DNA of 25,032 nucleotides. Source: CAYTCZ01 sp964436315 (lineage in GTDB: Bacteria > Actinomycetota > Thermoleophilia > Gaiellales > Gaiellaceae). The notes under the pieces are model-generated. The model had not been told where the DNA came from, made no database searches, and saw only the letters and a program-made list of their open reading frames with translations. The DNA is taken from the NCBI GenBank assembly GCA_964436315.1, contig CAYTCZ010000055.1, positions 1-25,032 of the forward strand, given 5' to 3'. Shown here one piece after another: positions 1 through 7,661 of this stretch. Within the stretch, counting starts at the first letter, position 1. Each line of letters begins with the position of its first letter. The translations under genes and the position numbers were made by a program.

Positions 1-75
1 TGCGAGGTTCAGCGCGTGATCCGCACTGAACTCGATTCGTGGCTTAGCGAACTTCGCCAAGGCCCTTTTCAGTAG
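1..75 (+). CDS. possible 3' end of a gene cut by the window edge
   Basis: Frame 1 is open from the first base to a TAG at 73-75. It encodes 24 residues containing RTELDSWLSELRQG, which loosely resembles the last helix of excisionase/MerR-type helix-turn-helix proteins (R-x-x-L-x-x-W-L). This is inference from a very short segment. The minus strand of the same stretch is also open, reading AKFAKPRIEFSADHALNLA from a TTG at 58-60 with no good ribosome site, so the coding strand is not settled. In the plus reading the stop overlaps the end of the minus-strand gene at 69 by a few bases, making the two convergent. Confidence 0.3.
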   Translation, partial: CEVQRVIRTELDSWLSELRQGPFQ

Positions 76-290
76 CGGCGAAGGTCGCCCATCTGACTCC
101 TTAGTCCAAGCTGCTGCTCGACTTGGGCCCAAGCACCGGTCTCCGACTGCCCGCGAACCCGTGAGACCGACGATCGCATGAGCGCTCGCAAGAAGGCGAC
201 AATGATCCAGACCACCCCGACAAGAAGGGCCGTGATCAGGACGACCGCGAGCGGCCATTCTCCGGCGGGCGGTTTCTGGTCGAGAGCCAC
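69..290 (-). CDS. small single-pass membrane protein, unknown function
   Basis: This encodes a 73-residue protein from a GTG start at 288-290. A short polar N-terminus is followed by one strong hydrophobic helix at about residues 12-34. A basic, polar tail follows, rich in Arg and Gln and ending GDLRRY. The positive residues just after the helix (RALMRSSVSRVR) suggest the tail is cytoplasmic. I recognise no domain. The ribosome site is poor: only GGA directly abuts the start. It could be a small membrane anchor or regulator. The main support for it being real is the intact membrane helix and the length. Confidence 0.5.
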   Translation of the reverse strand: MALDQKPPAGEWPLAVVLITALLVGVVWIIVAFLRALMRSSVSRVRGQSETGAWAQVEQQLGLRSQMGDLRRY

Positions 291-427
291 TCCGGGAATC
301 TACGGTATTGACCCGCGCAGCGAACTTCCGCAGAGGCGGGTGGGTCGCGGTGTCCGGCCCCGATTCAGTCGTCTGGGCGAAGGGCCCGAACACGACCTCC
401 TGTGGCCGTGCGGTCATGCTCTGGTGA

Positions 428-961
428 AAAAGTGGTATCGAAGTGCTCGGCCGGACGGCGAAGGAGGTCGCCGAACTACTCGAATGCACCGTCGCAGCAG
501 CGAACAGCGCTCTCCAGAGAGCGCGCGCCACGTTGTCCCGGGAACTTCCATCAGGCACCCGCGAGACCGCCGCCGCTTCTGCTGCCGACGACGATCAGAC
601 GCTGCTCGACGCCTACATGGCCGCCTCGAGCGGGCTGACATGGACGCCCTCGCAGATCTCCTGAGGAACGATGCCATCCTGACCATGCCGGGTCCCTGGT
701 TCGACGGACAGGCCCGCGATCCTGATCTTCATCGGGTCGGTCGTCTATGCCGACCCGTCCACACAGATTCGACTCATCGAGACCCGCGCGAACCGCCAGC
801 CCGCTTGTGCCGCGTACATCAGAGGTCCGCGGGACGGCGTCTTTCGTGCTTACGGAATCACGGTGCTCAGGCCGGAGCAGGCTCGGGTGGCCGAGATCAT
901 GGGCTTTGCCGGCTCGAGCCTCTTCGCGTCGTTCGGGCTTCCGCTGCAGTTCGACGGTTGA
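428..961 (+). pseudogene. decayed SigJ/SigG-type ECF sigma factor with SnoaL-like C-terminus
   Basis: Frame 2 from 428 reads EVLGRTAKEVAELLECTVAA followed by NSALQRARATLSR. This is the region 4 helix-turn-helix of the large ECF sigma factors that carry a SnoaL/NTF2-like C-terminal domain. Near 630 the reading shifts to frame 1 (RADMDALADLLRNDAILTMP, then a PWFDG motif), which is the start of the SnoaL-like domain. From about 767 it returns to frame 2 (IRLIETRANRQPACAAYIRG, later FASFGLPLQF) and stops at 959-961. A TGA at 425-427 lies directly upstream, and region 2 is absent. The remnant therefore has lost its N-terminal half and has two frame changes. The family assignment rests on motif memory, but the motif order is convincing. 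It cannot make a working sigma factor as read. Confidence 0.75.
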
Positions 962-982
962 ACTCTTCCGGGCTACGCGACG

Positions 983-2023
983 CTAGGCCAACTCGGCTTC
1001 GAGCGTGTAGACGGGGATCTTTCCGAAGCCCTTGACCTCGATCTCGCCACGCTCCGAACAGAGAAACGTCTCTTCAATAAGGTTGCGCGTCGCCTCGGTC
1101 ACGCTGATCTGCATCGCCTCGGAGAGTGCTTCCATCCGGGTGGCCAGGTTCACGCCCGGGCCAAAGATGTCGTACACGTACTTCTGAATTCCGACTACCG
1201 AGCCGATGACCGGGCCTGAGTGGATGCCAATGCGGCACTCCCACTGCTCGGGATGCGATGAGTTCCGACGCTCCAGGTACCGACGGATGCGAAGCGCAGC
1301 TCTGGCCGCATTCTGGGCGTGATCCGGAGTCTGCTCGGGCACGCCCGACACGGCCATGTAGGCGTCCCCGATCGTCTTGATTCGCTCGCAGTCGAAGAGC
1401 TCGACGATCCGATCAAACGCGGTGAAGATGTCATTCAGTTCCCCGATCAGGGCCGTCGGGTCGCGCGAGATCGCCATGTCCGTGAAGCCGACGAAGTCGA
1501 GCATCAGGACCGAGGCCTCGTCGAAGCGCTGCGGGGTCACGCTGCCGAAGTCCTTCATCTCTTCGTAGACCGCCTTCGGCATGATGTTCAGAAGGAGCTT
1601 CTCGGCCCGCTCCTTCTCGCGACGAAGCTCGCGAGCGTTCTTCTCGGCGAGCTTCGAGTACGAGTCGAGCAGGTATTCGGCCTCCTTCACTTTCGTCAGA
1701 TCCTGGCACTCGACGAACAGAAACTGACGATCCCCGTGGGCGACCGGTCGGGCATCGACTTCGATGGTCTTCGCACGGGCTCCCTTGCCGCTTTGCGTTT
1801 CGAATGAATACGTCTTGCCCTCTTTGATGGACGCCTTCGCCTCCGCGATATCGAACTTCGGCATCCGGGCCTCGATCGTGTCGACTTCTTCGCCGTCGGG
1901 CTCGAACCATTTGAAGAAGCAGGCGTTTTCGAACATGACCGACCAGTCGTCCGGGTCGACGACGGCGACGCCCGTATTGAGGCTCCGCAGGACGTCTTGA
2001 AGAAACTGATCGTTCTCGTCCAT
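983..2023 (-). CDS. PAS-linked class III adenylate cyclase
   Basis: This 346-residue protein should convert ATP to cAMP. Residues about 5-110 form a PAS-like sensor (TGVAVVDPDDWSVMFENACF). A charged coiled-coil linker at 115-150 leads to the LLNIMPKAVYEEM helix that usually precedes these catalytic domains. The cyclase domain spans about 168-340. Metal-binding aspartates are visible at D176 (MLDFVGFT) and D220 (IGDAYM). The base-selecting pair is Lys216 (RIKTIGD) and Asp285 (YDIFG), which fits ATP rather than GTP. Asn292 and Arg296 of the VNLATRME motif complete the active site. No membrane helix or signal peptide is present, so it is cytosolic. It starts 15 bases after the truncated hemoglobin stop, so the two are probably co-transcribed. 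What the PAS domain binds cannot be told from sequence. Confidence 0.93.
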   Translation of the reverse strand: MDENDQFLQDVLRSLNTGVAVVDPDDWSVMFENACFFKWFEPDGEEVDTIEARMPKFDIAEAKASIKEGKTYSFETQSGKGARAKTIEVDARPVAHGDRQFLFVECQDLTKVKEAEYLLDSYSKLAEKNARELRREKERAEKLLLNIMPKAVYEEMKDFGSVTPQRFDEASVLMLDFVGFTDMAISRDPTALIGELNDIFTAFDRIVELFDCERIKTIGDAYMAVSGVPEQTPDHAQNAARAALRIRRYLERRNSSHPEQWECRIGIHSGPVIGSVVGIQKYVYDIFGPGVNLATRMEALSEAMQISVTEATRNLIEETFLCSERGEIEVKGFGKIPVYTLEAELA

Positions 2024-2038
2024 CCGCGCTGAGTAATC

Positions 2039-2398
2039 CTAGGGGGAGACGATCACTCGCTCGCGCTTCATGACTTCGCCGTCGACGTGTCGGATGTCCG
2101 CGGCGTCGAGGCCGAACTCCTCGAGAGTTTCGCGCAGCAGACGTGCCGCCTCCACGAACTCGTCGTGGGTAATACCTAGCCGTGCGTGGACGCGCTGCAG
2201 GTGGTCGTCCGTATAGCTCCCGGGACCACCCATCAGCGAAGAGACGAACTTCGTTTGATGGTCCATGAGCCGCCGCATGTCGACCTCGACGAAGTGGTGC
2301 TCGAGTAACGGGGAATCGAGCACCTTCTCGTAGAACGCGGAGATGACCTTCCGCACCGTCGCAAATCCGCCCGCTCGATCGAAGATGGTCGTGGTCAC
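2039..2398 (-). CDS. glbN: group I truncated hemoglobin (trHbN)
   Basis: This 119-residue heme protein is of the 2-over-2 globin fold. Visible family marks are Phe-Tyr at residues 22-23 (AFYEKVL, the B10 tyrosine that hydrogen-bonds bound ligand), the E-helix/EF segment KFVSSLMGGPGSY with its glycine pair, and the proximal histidine at about H71 (RVHARLGIT). Related proteins bind O2 and NO and often act as NO dioxygenases. The start is a GTG at 2396-2398, preceded by AAGGGATAGG. It lies between a cyclic-nucleotide-binding protein (97-base gap upstream) and an adenylate cyclase (15-base gap downstream) on the same strand. That position suggests a role in gas-linked signalling or in protecting the pathway from NO. 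The role is inference, while the family call is firm. Confidence 0.92.
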   Translation of the reverse strand: MTTTIFDRAGGFATVRKVISAFYEKVLDSPLLEHHFVEVDMRRLMDHQTKFVSSLMGGPGSYTDDHLQRVHARLGITHDEFVEAARLLRETLEEFGLDAADIRHVDGEVMKRERVIVSP

Positions 2399-2495
2399 GG
2401 CAAACCTATCCCTTCGCTGCCAAGGAGATCATCGTGGAGTTGTCCTCGGACTCGGCATCCTAAAAGAAAAGGGGGACTTAACCCTAAGCTGGGGC

Positions 2496-2930
2496 CTAGT
2501 GGGGACTGATAGCGTCGAGAAGGCGCCGTGCGAGCGCCGAGAGCATTGCGACCGCGATCTTGGGCTCCGACTCGAGCAACTCGACGAAGTCGCTTCGGCT
2601 GAGGGTCAGGCAGCGAAGCTCGGATGCCGAGCACACACGCACGCTGCGCTGCGGCTCGTCTGTAAGGAGGCTGAGTTCTCCGACGAACTCCGACGGCCCG
2701 AGCTCGACCTTTCGCCCGGGTAGCTCGACGGTAGCCGTGCCCTCGACGATCATGAACATGCCGGTGCCGGGCTGGCCACGTTCGATCAGCACGACGCCCT
2801 CTGGGAACTCGACCTCGTTCGTGCGCGCGGCGACCCGCTCGAGCGCGGCATCGTCAAGTTCGGCGAAGAGGGGAATCTCGCGGAGCTGCTCCGTGTGATC
2901 AATCGGCGCCACGGCGACCGAAGAATACAA
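2496..2930 (-). CDS. stand-alone cyclic nucleotide-binding domain protein
   Basis: This 144-residue protein is made of a single cNMP-binding (CRP-type beta-roll) domain. After a short leader, LREIPLFAELDDAALERVA begins the domain. The phosphate-binding cassette is FVGELSLLTDEPQRS, where the conserved Glu and Arg hold the ribose and phosphate of cAMP. A final helix pair follows. There is no helix-turn-helix, kinase or channel part, so it is not a CRP transcription factor. The start appears to be TTG at 2928-2930, and a GTG six codons in is an alternative. It follows moaB by 44 bases and precedes the globin and the adenylate cyclase, making it the obvious candidate cAMP reader of that cluster. 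Its output partner is unknown. Confidence 0.85.
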   Translation of the reverse strand: MYSSVAVAPIDHTEQLREIPLFAELDDAALERVAARTNEVEFPEGVVLIERGQPGTGMFMIVEGTATVELPGRKVELGPSEFVGELSLLTDEPQRSVRVCSASELRCLTLSRSDFVELLESEPKIAVAMLSALARRLLDAISPH

Positions 2931-2974
2931 GCGAAATCACTCGGAGCCCCGCGCGCGGCAGGCACGACTCGCGC

Positions 2975-3499
2975 CTACCGACCAACCTCCCACGCAAGGT
3001 GCTCGAGCTCGGGGGCGATCAGCTTCTCCCACGCGAGCTGAACGGCCGCCGGCGAGCCGGGTGTGGAGATGACGAGTGTGTCTCGGTAAACACCGGCCGT
3101 GGCTCTCGACAGCATCGCCGCCGCCCCGACCTGCTCGTAGCTCAGCATCCGGAAGAGCTCGCCGAAACCGGTCAGCGTCTTCTCGAGACTCTTGCTCAGC
3201 GCGTCGTAGGTCCGATCCCGCTTTGAAATCCCAGTGCCCCCGTTGAAGATGATGATCTGTGCCGCACTCTCAGCCAACTCGTCGAGAGCCTCGGCTACCT
3301 GGTCAGGTTCGTCTCTGACGACACGGTGCGCGCTGACCTCGTGACCCAGGCCTTCAATCTGCTCACGGAGCCAGATCCCGTTGGTGTCGGTCTCTTGGGT
3401 TCTCGAGTCGCTGACGGTAACGATTCCGATCGAGATCGTGCCCGTCGAGCTTGCGTGTTTTCGATGCTCGACGGAGCCGGAGGGTCTGCGTTCCGACAC
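2975..3499 (-). CDS. moaB: MoaB/Mog-family molybdopterin biosynthesis protein
   Basis: This 174-residue protein belongs to the MogA/MoaB family, whose members adenylylate molybdopterin before molybdenum insertion. After a polar N-terminal extension of about 20 residues come the hallmarks GIVTVSDSRTQETDTNG, IIIFNGGTGISKRD (nucleotide and pterin loop), FGELFRMLSYEQVG and the C-terminal STPGSPAAVQLAW. The start is a GTG at 3497-3499, 26 bases after the DUF4234 gene on the same strand. Which of the MoaB or MogA roles it plays cannot be told from this alone. No other molybdenum cofactor gene is in the window, so its place next to signalling genes may be incidental. Confidence 0.9.
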   Translation of the reverse strand: MSERRPSGSVEHRKHASSTGTISIGIVTVSDSRTQETDTNGIWLREQIEGLGHEVSAHRVVRDEPDQVAEALDELAESAAQIIIFNGGTGISKRDRTYDALSKSLEKTLTGFGELFRMLSYEQVGAAAMLSRATAGVYRDTLVISTPGSPAAVQLAWEKLIAPELEHLAWEVGR

Positions 3500-3525
3500 T
3501 TCGCTCGGCGGCCCTGCCTGCGTGA

Positions 3526-3954
3526 TTAGGCGACCGCGCCGCGACTCTCCCAGAACCTGTTTAGTGCTCCCTGGACTTTCACGACCCAGACGATCCAGCC
3601 GACAAACGGCAGCAAGATCCAGAGGCCCGTCCAGCCGCTGACGGGGCTTTGCTGCCCTTCCCCTTCGATCATCTGCCGAGCTTCGAAGGGAGCAACGAAC
3701 ACATTGACAATCGGGAGCAAGATCTGCAGCACGAGACCGAGCACGCCGCCCATTCCGACGGTCGTGTAGGCCTTCATCTCATCGAATGTCTTGTATGCCC
3801 AGTACCAGCCGTAGATCCCGAACGTCACGATCGAGATGAGAATGACGAACAGAAGCCCGCGCGGTTGTCCTAATGGACGCCTTGGAGGTGCGTCTCCCAT
3901 GAGCGCCTGCTCGTCGATCGAGCTCTCCTCCGGTGGGGTTACTGGGTCTTCCAT
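3526..3954 (-). CDS. DUF4234-type membrane protein (copy 1)
   Basis: This 142-residue protein has an acidic, Pro-rich leader of about 28 residues and then three hydrophobic segments. The DUF4234 hallmarks are SIVTFGIYGWYWAYKTFDEM, in which a helix ends in a Trp-Tyr-aromatic run, and GLWILLPFVGWIVWVVKVQ near the end. The function of the family is unknown. It has a close paralogue on the plus strand at 13650, matching through most of the length from G-x-PRG to ALNRFWE. The ATG at 3952-3954 has a strong AAGGAGG five bases upstream, which fixes the start. It is the first gene of the minus-strand run leading to the adenylate cyclase. Confidence 0.85.
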   Translation of the reverse strand: MEDPVTPPEESSIDEQALMGDAPPRRPLGQPRGLLFVILISIVTFGIYGWYWAYKTFDEMKAYTTVGMGGVLGLVLQILLPIVNVFVAPFEARQMIEGEGQQSPVSGWTGLWILLPFVGWIVWVVKVQGALNRFWESRGAVA

Positions 3955-4067
3955 CGAGGCCTCCTTCGCGGTTGAACCAGGACGTTACACCGGATCGGTT
4001 CCGCAGACGCTGAGGTGAGAGCTCGAGGGGCATTGCCGTCGTTGATCAACGACGACGAAATCGTCAT

Positions 4068-4692
4068 CTAACCACTTAGCCCGCTTGCGCGGAGCCGGAT
4101 CATCGAGACGACGCCGAGTACCGGTCCGATTGCGAGAAATGCGAAAGCGAATCGCCAACTCACCAAGTCGACCCAGAGTGGAACAAGCCAGATGGTGAAG
4201 ATCGTCAGCGTGAAGCCGAGGGCGAGTTGGAGCGTCAGCGCGGTTGCGACGTAAGCCTGGTCTGCAACTTCGGTAACCACGGTTGAGAATTGGGCCGAGT
4301 CGCCGACGACGCTGAACCCCCACACCAGGGCGAGCAGAACTGGGAGCCAAACCGGCCCTCCCGCGGCGAGTCCGATCACGACGGCGCAGGCCCCTGAGAT
4401 CGTCATGAGGACTCCGTTGGTCCGCGTACGACCGTCCGACCGCGCCACCGACGATGACGAGACGCGGGGGGACGGCGTCGGCGAGGTTGATCGCAGCCGA
4501 GACAAGAGCTCCGGCGACAAAGCCGAGTTGCACCGCGATCGTGAGCCAAGCTGAAGTGTTGCCCGACAGGGTCCAGCTCGCCTGAAGCTGAGGCAAGACG
4601 GCAGTGGCCGAGAACCACGTCGTCATCGTCAGCACGAGCGCAAGCGCGAGGAACGCTCAGCGCGAGCCGGCGTCCCGAAACTGCCTCGCCTT
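4068..4692 (-). pseudogene. MFS transporter remnant with internal deletion
   Basis: Reading on the minus strand, one frame gives AFLALALVLTMTTWFSATAV and continues to AWLTIAVQLGFVAGALVSAA and RLVIVGGAVG, the first helices of a major facilitator transporter. Near 4440 the sequence jumps to another frame with GRTRTNGVLMTISGACAVVI, followed by helices ending in PVLGVVSMIRLR, the last quarter of such a protein. About 200 residues of the middle are missing. In addition, an in-frame TGA at 4657-4659 sits where a Trp codon (TGG) would be expected before AFLALAL. The gene is dead as read. The adjacent upstream gene is an intact flavoprotein, 54 bases away. Confidence 0.8.
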
Positions 4693-4746
4693 TCGCTCGC
4701 CAGGAGATCGACGGCGGCGGGCGCAGCGCACTGGTTCGTGTGGTCG

Positions 4747-6120
4747 TCACGCGAGTACCCGAGCGATCGAATCGACGACATGCCCGGCGTCTTCCTCGAT
4801 CCCCGCAATCAGTCCGGACTTGCGTGAGTGGAGCCACGGGAAGCCAAGGAAGTAGAGACCGGAGATCGGCGAGACTCCGCGCTGGTGGATCGGTCGCCCG
4901 TCGTCGTCGATGACAGGCAGCCGGATCCAGCTGAAGTCCCCTTTGAATCCGGTCGCCCAGATCACCGAGCTGATTCCGGCCGACCGTAGGTCGACTCGAC
5001 TCGCGCCCGTGCCCAGCCGAGCGAGATCGGCAGGGATGTCGGCCGGATCGCCCTCGAGCGGAGGAGCGTCGGTTTCTCCGCGTTCGAGATACGCGTCGAT
5101 GTCAGCCTTGAACATCCCGGATCGCTCGTCCGCGAACTGCACATGGTCCACGAGTCGGTCGTCCGGCACGAGCGTGTCTCCCTCGACGCCAACGAGGCGG
5201 CCTCTCAGCCTTACGCCGTCGCGCGCCAATTGCTGCAGGCTCAACGTGTGCCCATGTCGGCCAATGCCCGAGATCTGAGGCTGGGCCATAAAGCGCATTC
5301 CCGGATCTGGGAGCTCGGCGGCAGTCACGTCGAGGAAGCCCATCTCGGCCCACCAGTCGAGGACGTCGCGCCCGCGGTACCGGCGCGGCAGCCGCGGGAC
5401 TCGACTCGTGAAGAGGTAGACCGTGCGGCCAGCGTGGAGCAGATCCTCGGCGATCTGGACACCGGACTGGCCACCGCCGACGACTGCGACAGCGCCTGGC
5501 GGAAGCGCTCCCGCCGACCGGTAATCCGCGCTGTGAAGTTGGTGAATATCGACCGGAAGCTCAGCACTCGGGGATGGAATCTTCGGGACCCGTAATGCAC
5601 CTGCGGCAACGACCACATTTCGTGCTGTCAGGGTTTCGGCCGACGCGTCGCGCTGTTCCGTTCGGACCTCGAAGCCGCCGCTCGCCGAAGCCTCGACAGA
5701 GGTGACGGTCACGCCCGTCCGGATCGGAAGTTCGAGATCCTGAGCATGGCGCTCGAAAGCCGCGACGAGCTCGTCTCGCCGGTAAAAGCCATCTGGCTCT
5801 GGTCCCGGGTATGGACTCCCTGGCAATCCGTTCAGCCAGTTCGGTGTGTTTACCGCGAAGGAGTCCCACCGCTGGGAGCGCCACGTCTCTCCGATCCGGC
5901 CCTGTTCGAGAACGACGAACCGTCGACCTTGGCGCTTCAGAAAGTACGCAACGCCGAGTCCGGCCTGACCCGCACCGACGACGATGACATCGAGCGTCCC
6001 CGAGTTCGCCGGCCCTCCCATCCGCCGGAGGCGCCGCGTTCCGGATCGGGCCGTCTCGTGGGTCGGTGAATCGACGACCGGTAGTCCGCCGGCAACTCGT
6101 GTGTGTTCATGAGCTTCCAT
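4747..6120 (-). CDS. flavin-containing monooxygenase-like NAD(P)/FAD oxidoreductase (CzcO-like)
   Basis: This is a 457-residue cytosolic flavoprotein. VIVVGAGQAGLGVAYFL near the N-terminus is the FAD-binding Rossmann motif (GxGxxG). GRIGETWRSQRWDSFAVNTP is the segment typical of flavin monooxygenases. VDIHQLHSADYRS resembles the FMO fingerprint, and AVVGGGQSGVQIAEDL is the second, NAD(P)H-binding motif. ISSVIWATGFKGDFSWI near the end is the conserved ATG-F motif. The substrate is unknown. I chose the ATG at 6118-6120 because GGAGGAGACG sits directly before it. The reading frame is open further upstream to 6225, but that extension has no ribosome site and looks non-coding. The downstream neighbour is the dead MFS transporter, possibly once an export partner. 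Confidence 0.88.
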   Translation of the reverse strand: MEAHEHTRVAGGLPVVDSPTHETARSGTRRLRRMGGPANSGTLDVIVVGAGQAGLGVAYFLKRQGRRFVVLEQGRIGETWRSQRWDSFAVNTPNWLNGLPGSPYPGPEPDGFYRRDELVAAFERHAQDLELPIRTGVTVTSVEASASGGFEVRTEQRDASAETLTARNVVVAAGALRVPKIPSPSAELPVDIHQLHSADYRSAGALPPGAVAVVGGGQSGVQIAEDLLHAGRTVYLFTSRVPRLPRRYRGRDVLDWWAEMGFLDVTAAELPDPGMRFMAQPQISGIGRHGHTLSLQQLARDGVRLRGRLVGVEGDTLVPDDRLVDHVQFADERSGMFKADIDAYLERGETDAPPLEGDPADIPADLARLGTGASRVDLRSAGISSVIWATGFKGDFSWIRLPVIDDDGRPIHQRGVSPISGLYFLGFPWLHSRKSGLIAGIEEDAGHVVDSIARVLA

Positions 6121-6263
6121 CGTCTCCTCCAAAGGACGTTGTTCGATCTCCATGCCTCGGAGACAACACGGCGATGCCCACAGCTCAGTACGACGTGCGG
6201 TAAAGGACCGGTAAGGGCATGGCACAGGCCCGCCCGCGGCAATCTGGAGTCAGGGGACTCGCT

Positions 6264-6745
6264 CTACCGGAATTCGCCGGACAGCGCCCAGGTGAAGCGG
6301 GTGAGCGAATTCCTTGGCGCAAGCCCGCCGGGGCGAAGCCCGCTTCGAACGAGCAGCGTCGAGACGGGCGCCCGCTGCAGCACAGATTTTCGTGTCGCGC
6401 CGAGCCCGTCCTGACGCCAGCGGTCGGAGAGCCCGAGGACGAGCAGCCCTGCTTCAGCCGATGCCTCAATAACGCCTTCGTCCCCTCTCGGGACGAGCTT
6501 CGGCACCGCAGAGATGCCGAGACCTTCTGGGTCGCGAGCGAGGCGTGGGCAAGGAGCCGACTCGCGTCGGAGCCGCCGACCTCTTCGTCGGCGGTGGCGC
6601 CAAGCAGAACGAGCGAAGCGCCAGATGCCCGCGCAAGCCAAGCCCCGAGCTCGACCGCAGCCCATCGATCCACCGTGGGCTCGTAAGGGAAAGGTAGACC
6701 TCGGCGGAAGCCGTGGCAATAGCCACAGACCACTAGCCGGTCCGG
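6264..6745 (-). pseudogene. orphan C-terminal fragment of a universal-stress-type domain protein
   Basis: The minus strand reads RWAAVELGAWLARASGASLV, then LLGATADEEVGGSDASRLLA in one frame. After a one-base shift near 6520 it continues AVPKLVPRGDEGVIEASAEA, then GLSDRWRQDGLGATRKSVLQ and LRPGGLAPRNSLTRFTWAL, stopping at 6264. From memory this matches the C-terminal universal-stress-like domain fused to some actinobacterial cation:proton antiporters. No transporter segment remains, and no start with a ribosome site is visible above 6733. It therefore looks like a decayed tail whose N-terminal part has been lost. The family identity is moderately sure. The frame change could also be a sequencing error, but that would not restore the missing front. 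Confidence 0.6.
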
Positions 6746-6761
6746 TGAGCTCTACGCCCAC

Positions 6762-6775
6762 TGTAGGCTCGCGCG
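6762..6775 (+). promoter_or_regulatory. possible leaderless -10 element for the DMT permease
   Basis: TAGGCT at 6764-6769 fits TAnnnT and lies six bases before the ATG at 6776. No Shine-Dalgarno sequence precedes that ATG. This spacing is what a leaderless actinobacterial transcript would show. No convincing -35 box is visible. Confidence 0.3.
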
Positions 6776-7648
6776 ATGGATGCGGTACTCCTTGCCTGCC
6801 TCGCCGGGGCACTCTTCGGCGCCCATGGCGTGTCACTTCGCGCCGCCCTCCATCGTGTCCCAGACGCGGAAAGCGGAGCGTTCTACAGCGCGGCATTCGG
6901 CTTTCTGATCGTCCTTCCGCTCGTGGCCATCTTCCGCGAGTTCGACGATGTCGACTTCACGCAGCTGTGGCCGTTTCTCGCGCTGGGCGTGATCGTCCCC
7001 GGCTTCTCGCAGGTGTTCTTCGTTCGGGGCGTCAAGGACATCGGTGCCTCACGCACCCTCGTGATCGTCGCGACCGCACCCCTGATTGCAGCGATCGGCG
7101 CCGTCATCTTTCTCGACGAGCCGCTCCGCGCTGCTCTCGCCGTTGGAACGATCCTCATCGTTGCAGGAGGTGGACTCCTCGCGTGGGAACCCTCGCGCCC
7201 GGCCGACTACAGGATCGTTGGTGTCTTCTGGGTTCTGGCGGCCGTCGCGCTCTTCGCCACACGCGACAACCTGGCCCGGTGGCTTGCGGGCGAACGGGGC
7301 ACGCCACCCGGTGTCGCAGCGGCTGCCCTCCTCGGGGCCGCCACCGTCACGATCTTCATTTACCTGATGGTTACACGCTCGGACGGCGCGCTTGCCGACT
7401 CACTGCGCGCCGGCGCGGCTCCGTTTTTCGCGACCGGTGCGCTCTTTGGTCTAGCCTACGCGACGTTTCTCGCCGCGCTCGATCGAGGTCCGGTGACCGT
7501 CGTCTCTCCGTTGAACGGCACGTATGCGCTGTGGGGCGTGCTCTTCTCGTTCCTGCTCATCGGCCACATCGAGGCCGTCGGGAGACACCTCGTGCTTGCT
7601 GCCGTCCTGGTCGTTGCAGGTGCAGCGCTGATCGGCGCCGTGGGCTAA
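6776..7648 (+). CDS. EamA/DMT-family permease
   Basis: This 290-residue integral membrane protein has about ten hydrophobic helices arranged as two similar halves, the normal build and length of the drug/metabolite transporter superfamily. Each half ends with the family's pattern: VAGGGLLAWEP closes the first, and PVTVVSPLNGTYALWGVLFS followed by VVAGAALIGAVG closes the second. The transported substrate cannot be predicted. The ATG at 6776 has no ribosome site but does have a -10-like box just upstream, so it may be translated from a leaderless mRNA. It converges with the dioxygenase gene, whose stop lies 14 bases away. Confidence 0.88.
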   Translation: MDAVLLACLAGALFGAHGVSLRAALHRVPDAESGAFYSAAFGFLIVLPLVAIFREFDDVDFTQLWPFLALGVIVPGFSQVFFVRGVKDIGASRTLVIVATAPLIAAIGAVIFLDEPLRAALAVGTILIVAGGGLLAWEPSRPADYRIVGVFWVLAAVALFATRDNLARWLAGERGTPPGVAAAALLGAATVTIFIYLMVTRSDGALADSLRAGAAPFFATGALFGLAYATFLAALDRGPVTVVSPLNGTYALWGVLFSFLLIGHIEAVGRHLVLAAVLVVAGAALIGAVG

Positions 7649-7661
7649 GCCCCGCCGTCGG

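Noticed and set aside
178..1035. Long plus-strand open frame of 285 codons
   Set aside because: Most of it has an Arg-rich, patternless translation. Only a short central part is sense, and that belongs to the frame-shifted sigma factor remnant.
2390..2500. Search for a CRP-type TGTGA-N6-TCACA site near the cyclase cluster
   Set aside because: Only partial half-sites were seen. No convincing palindrome is present.
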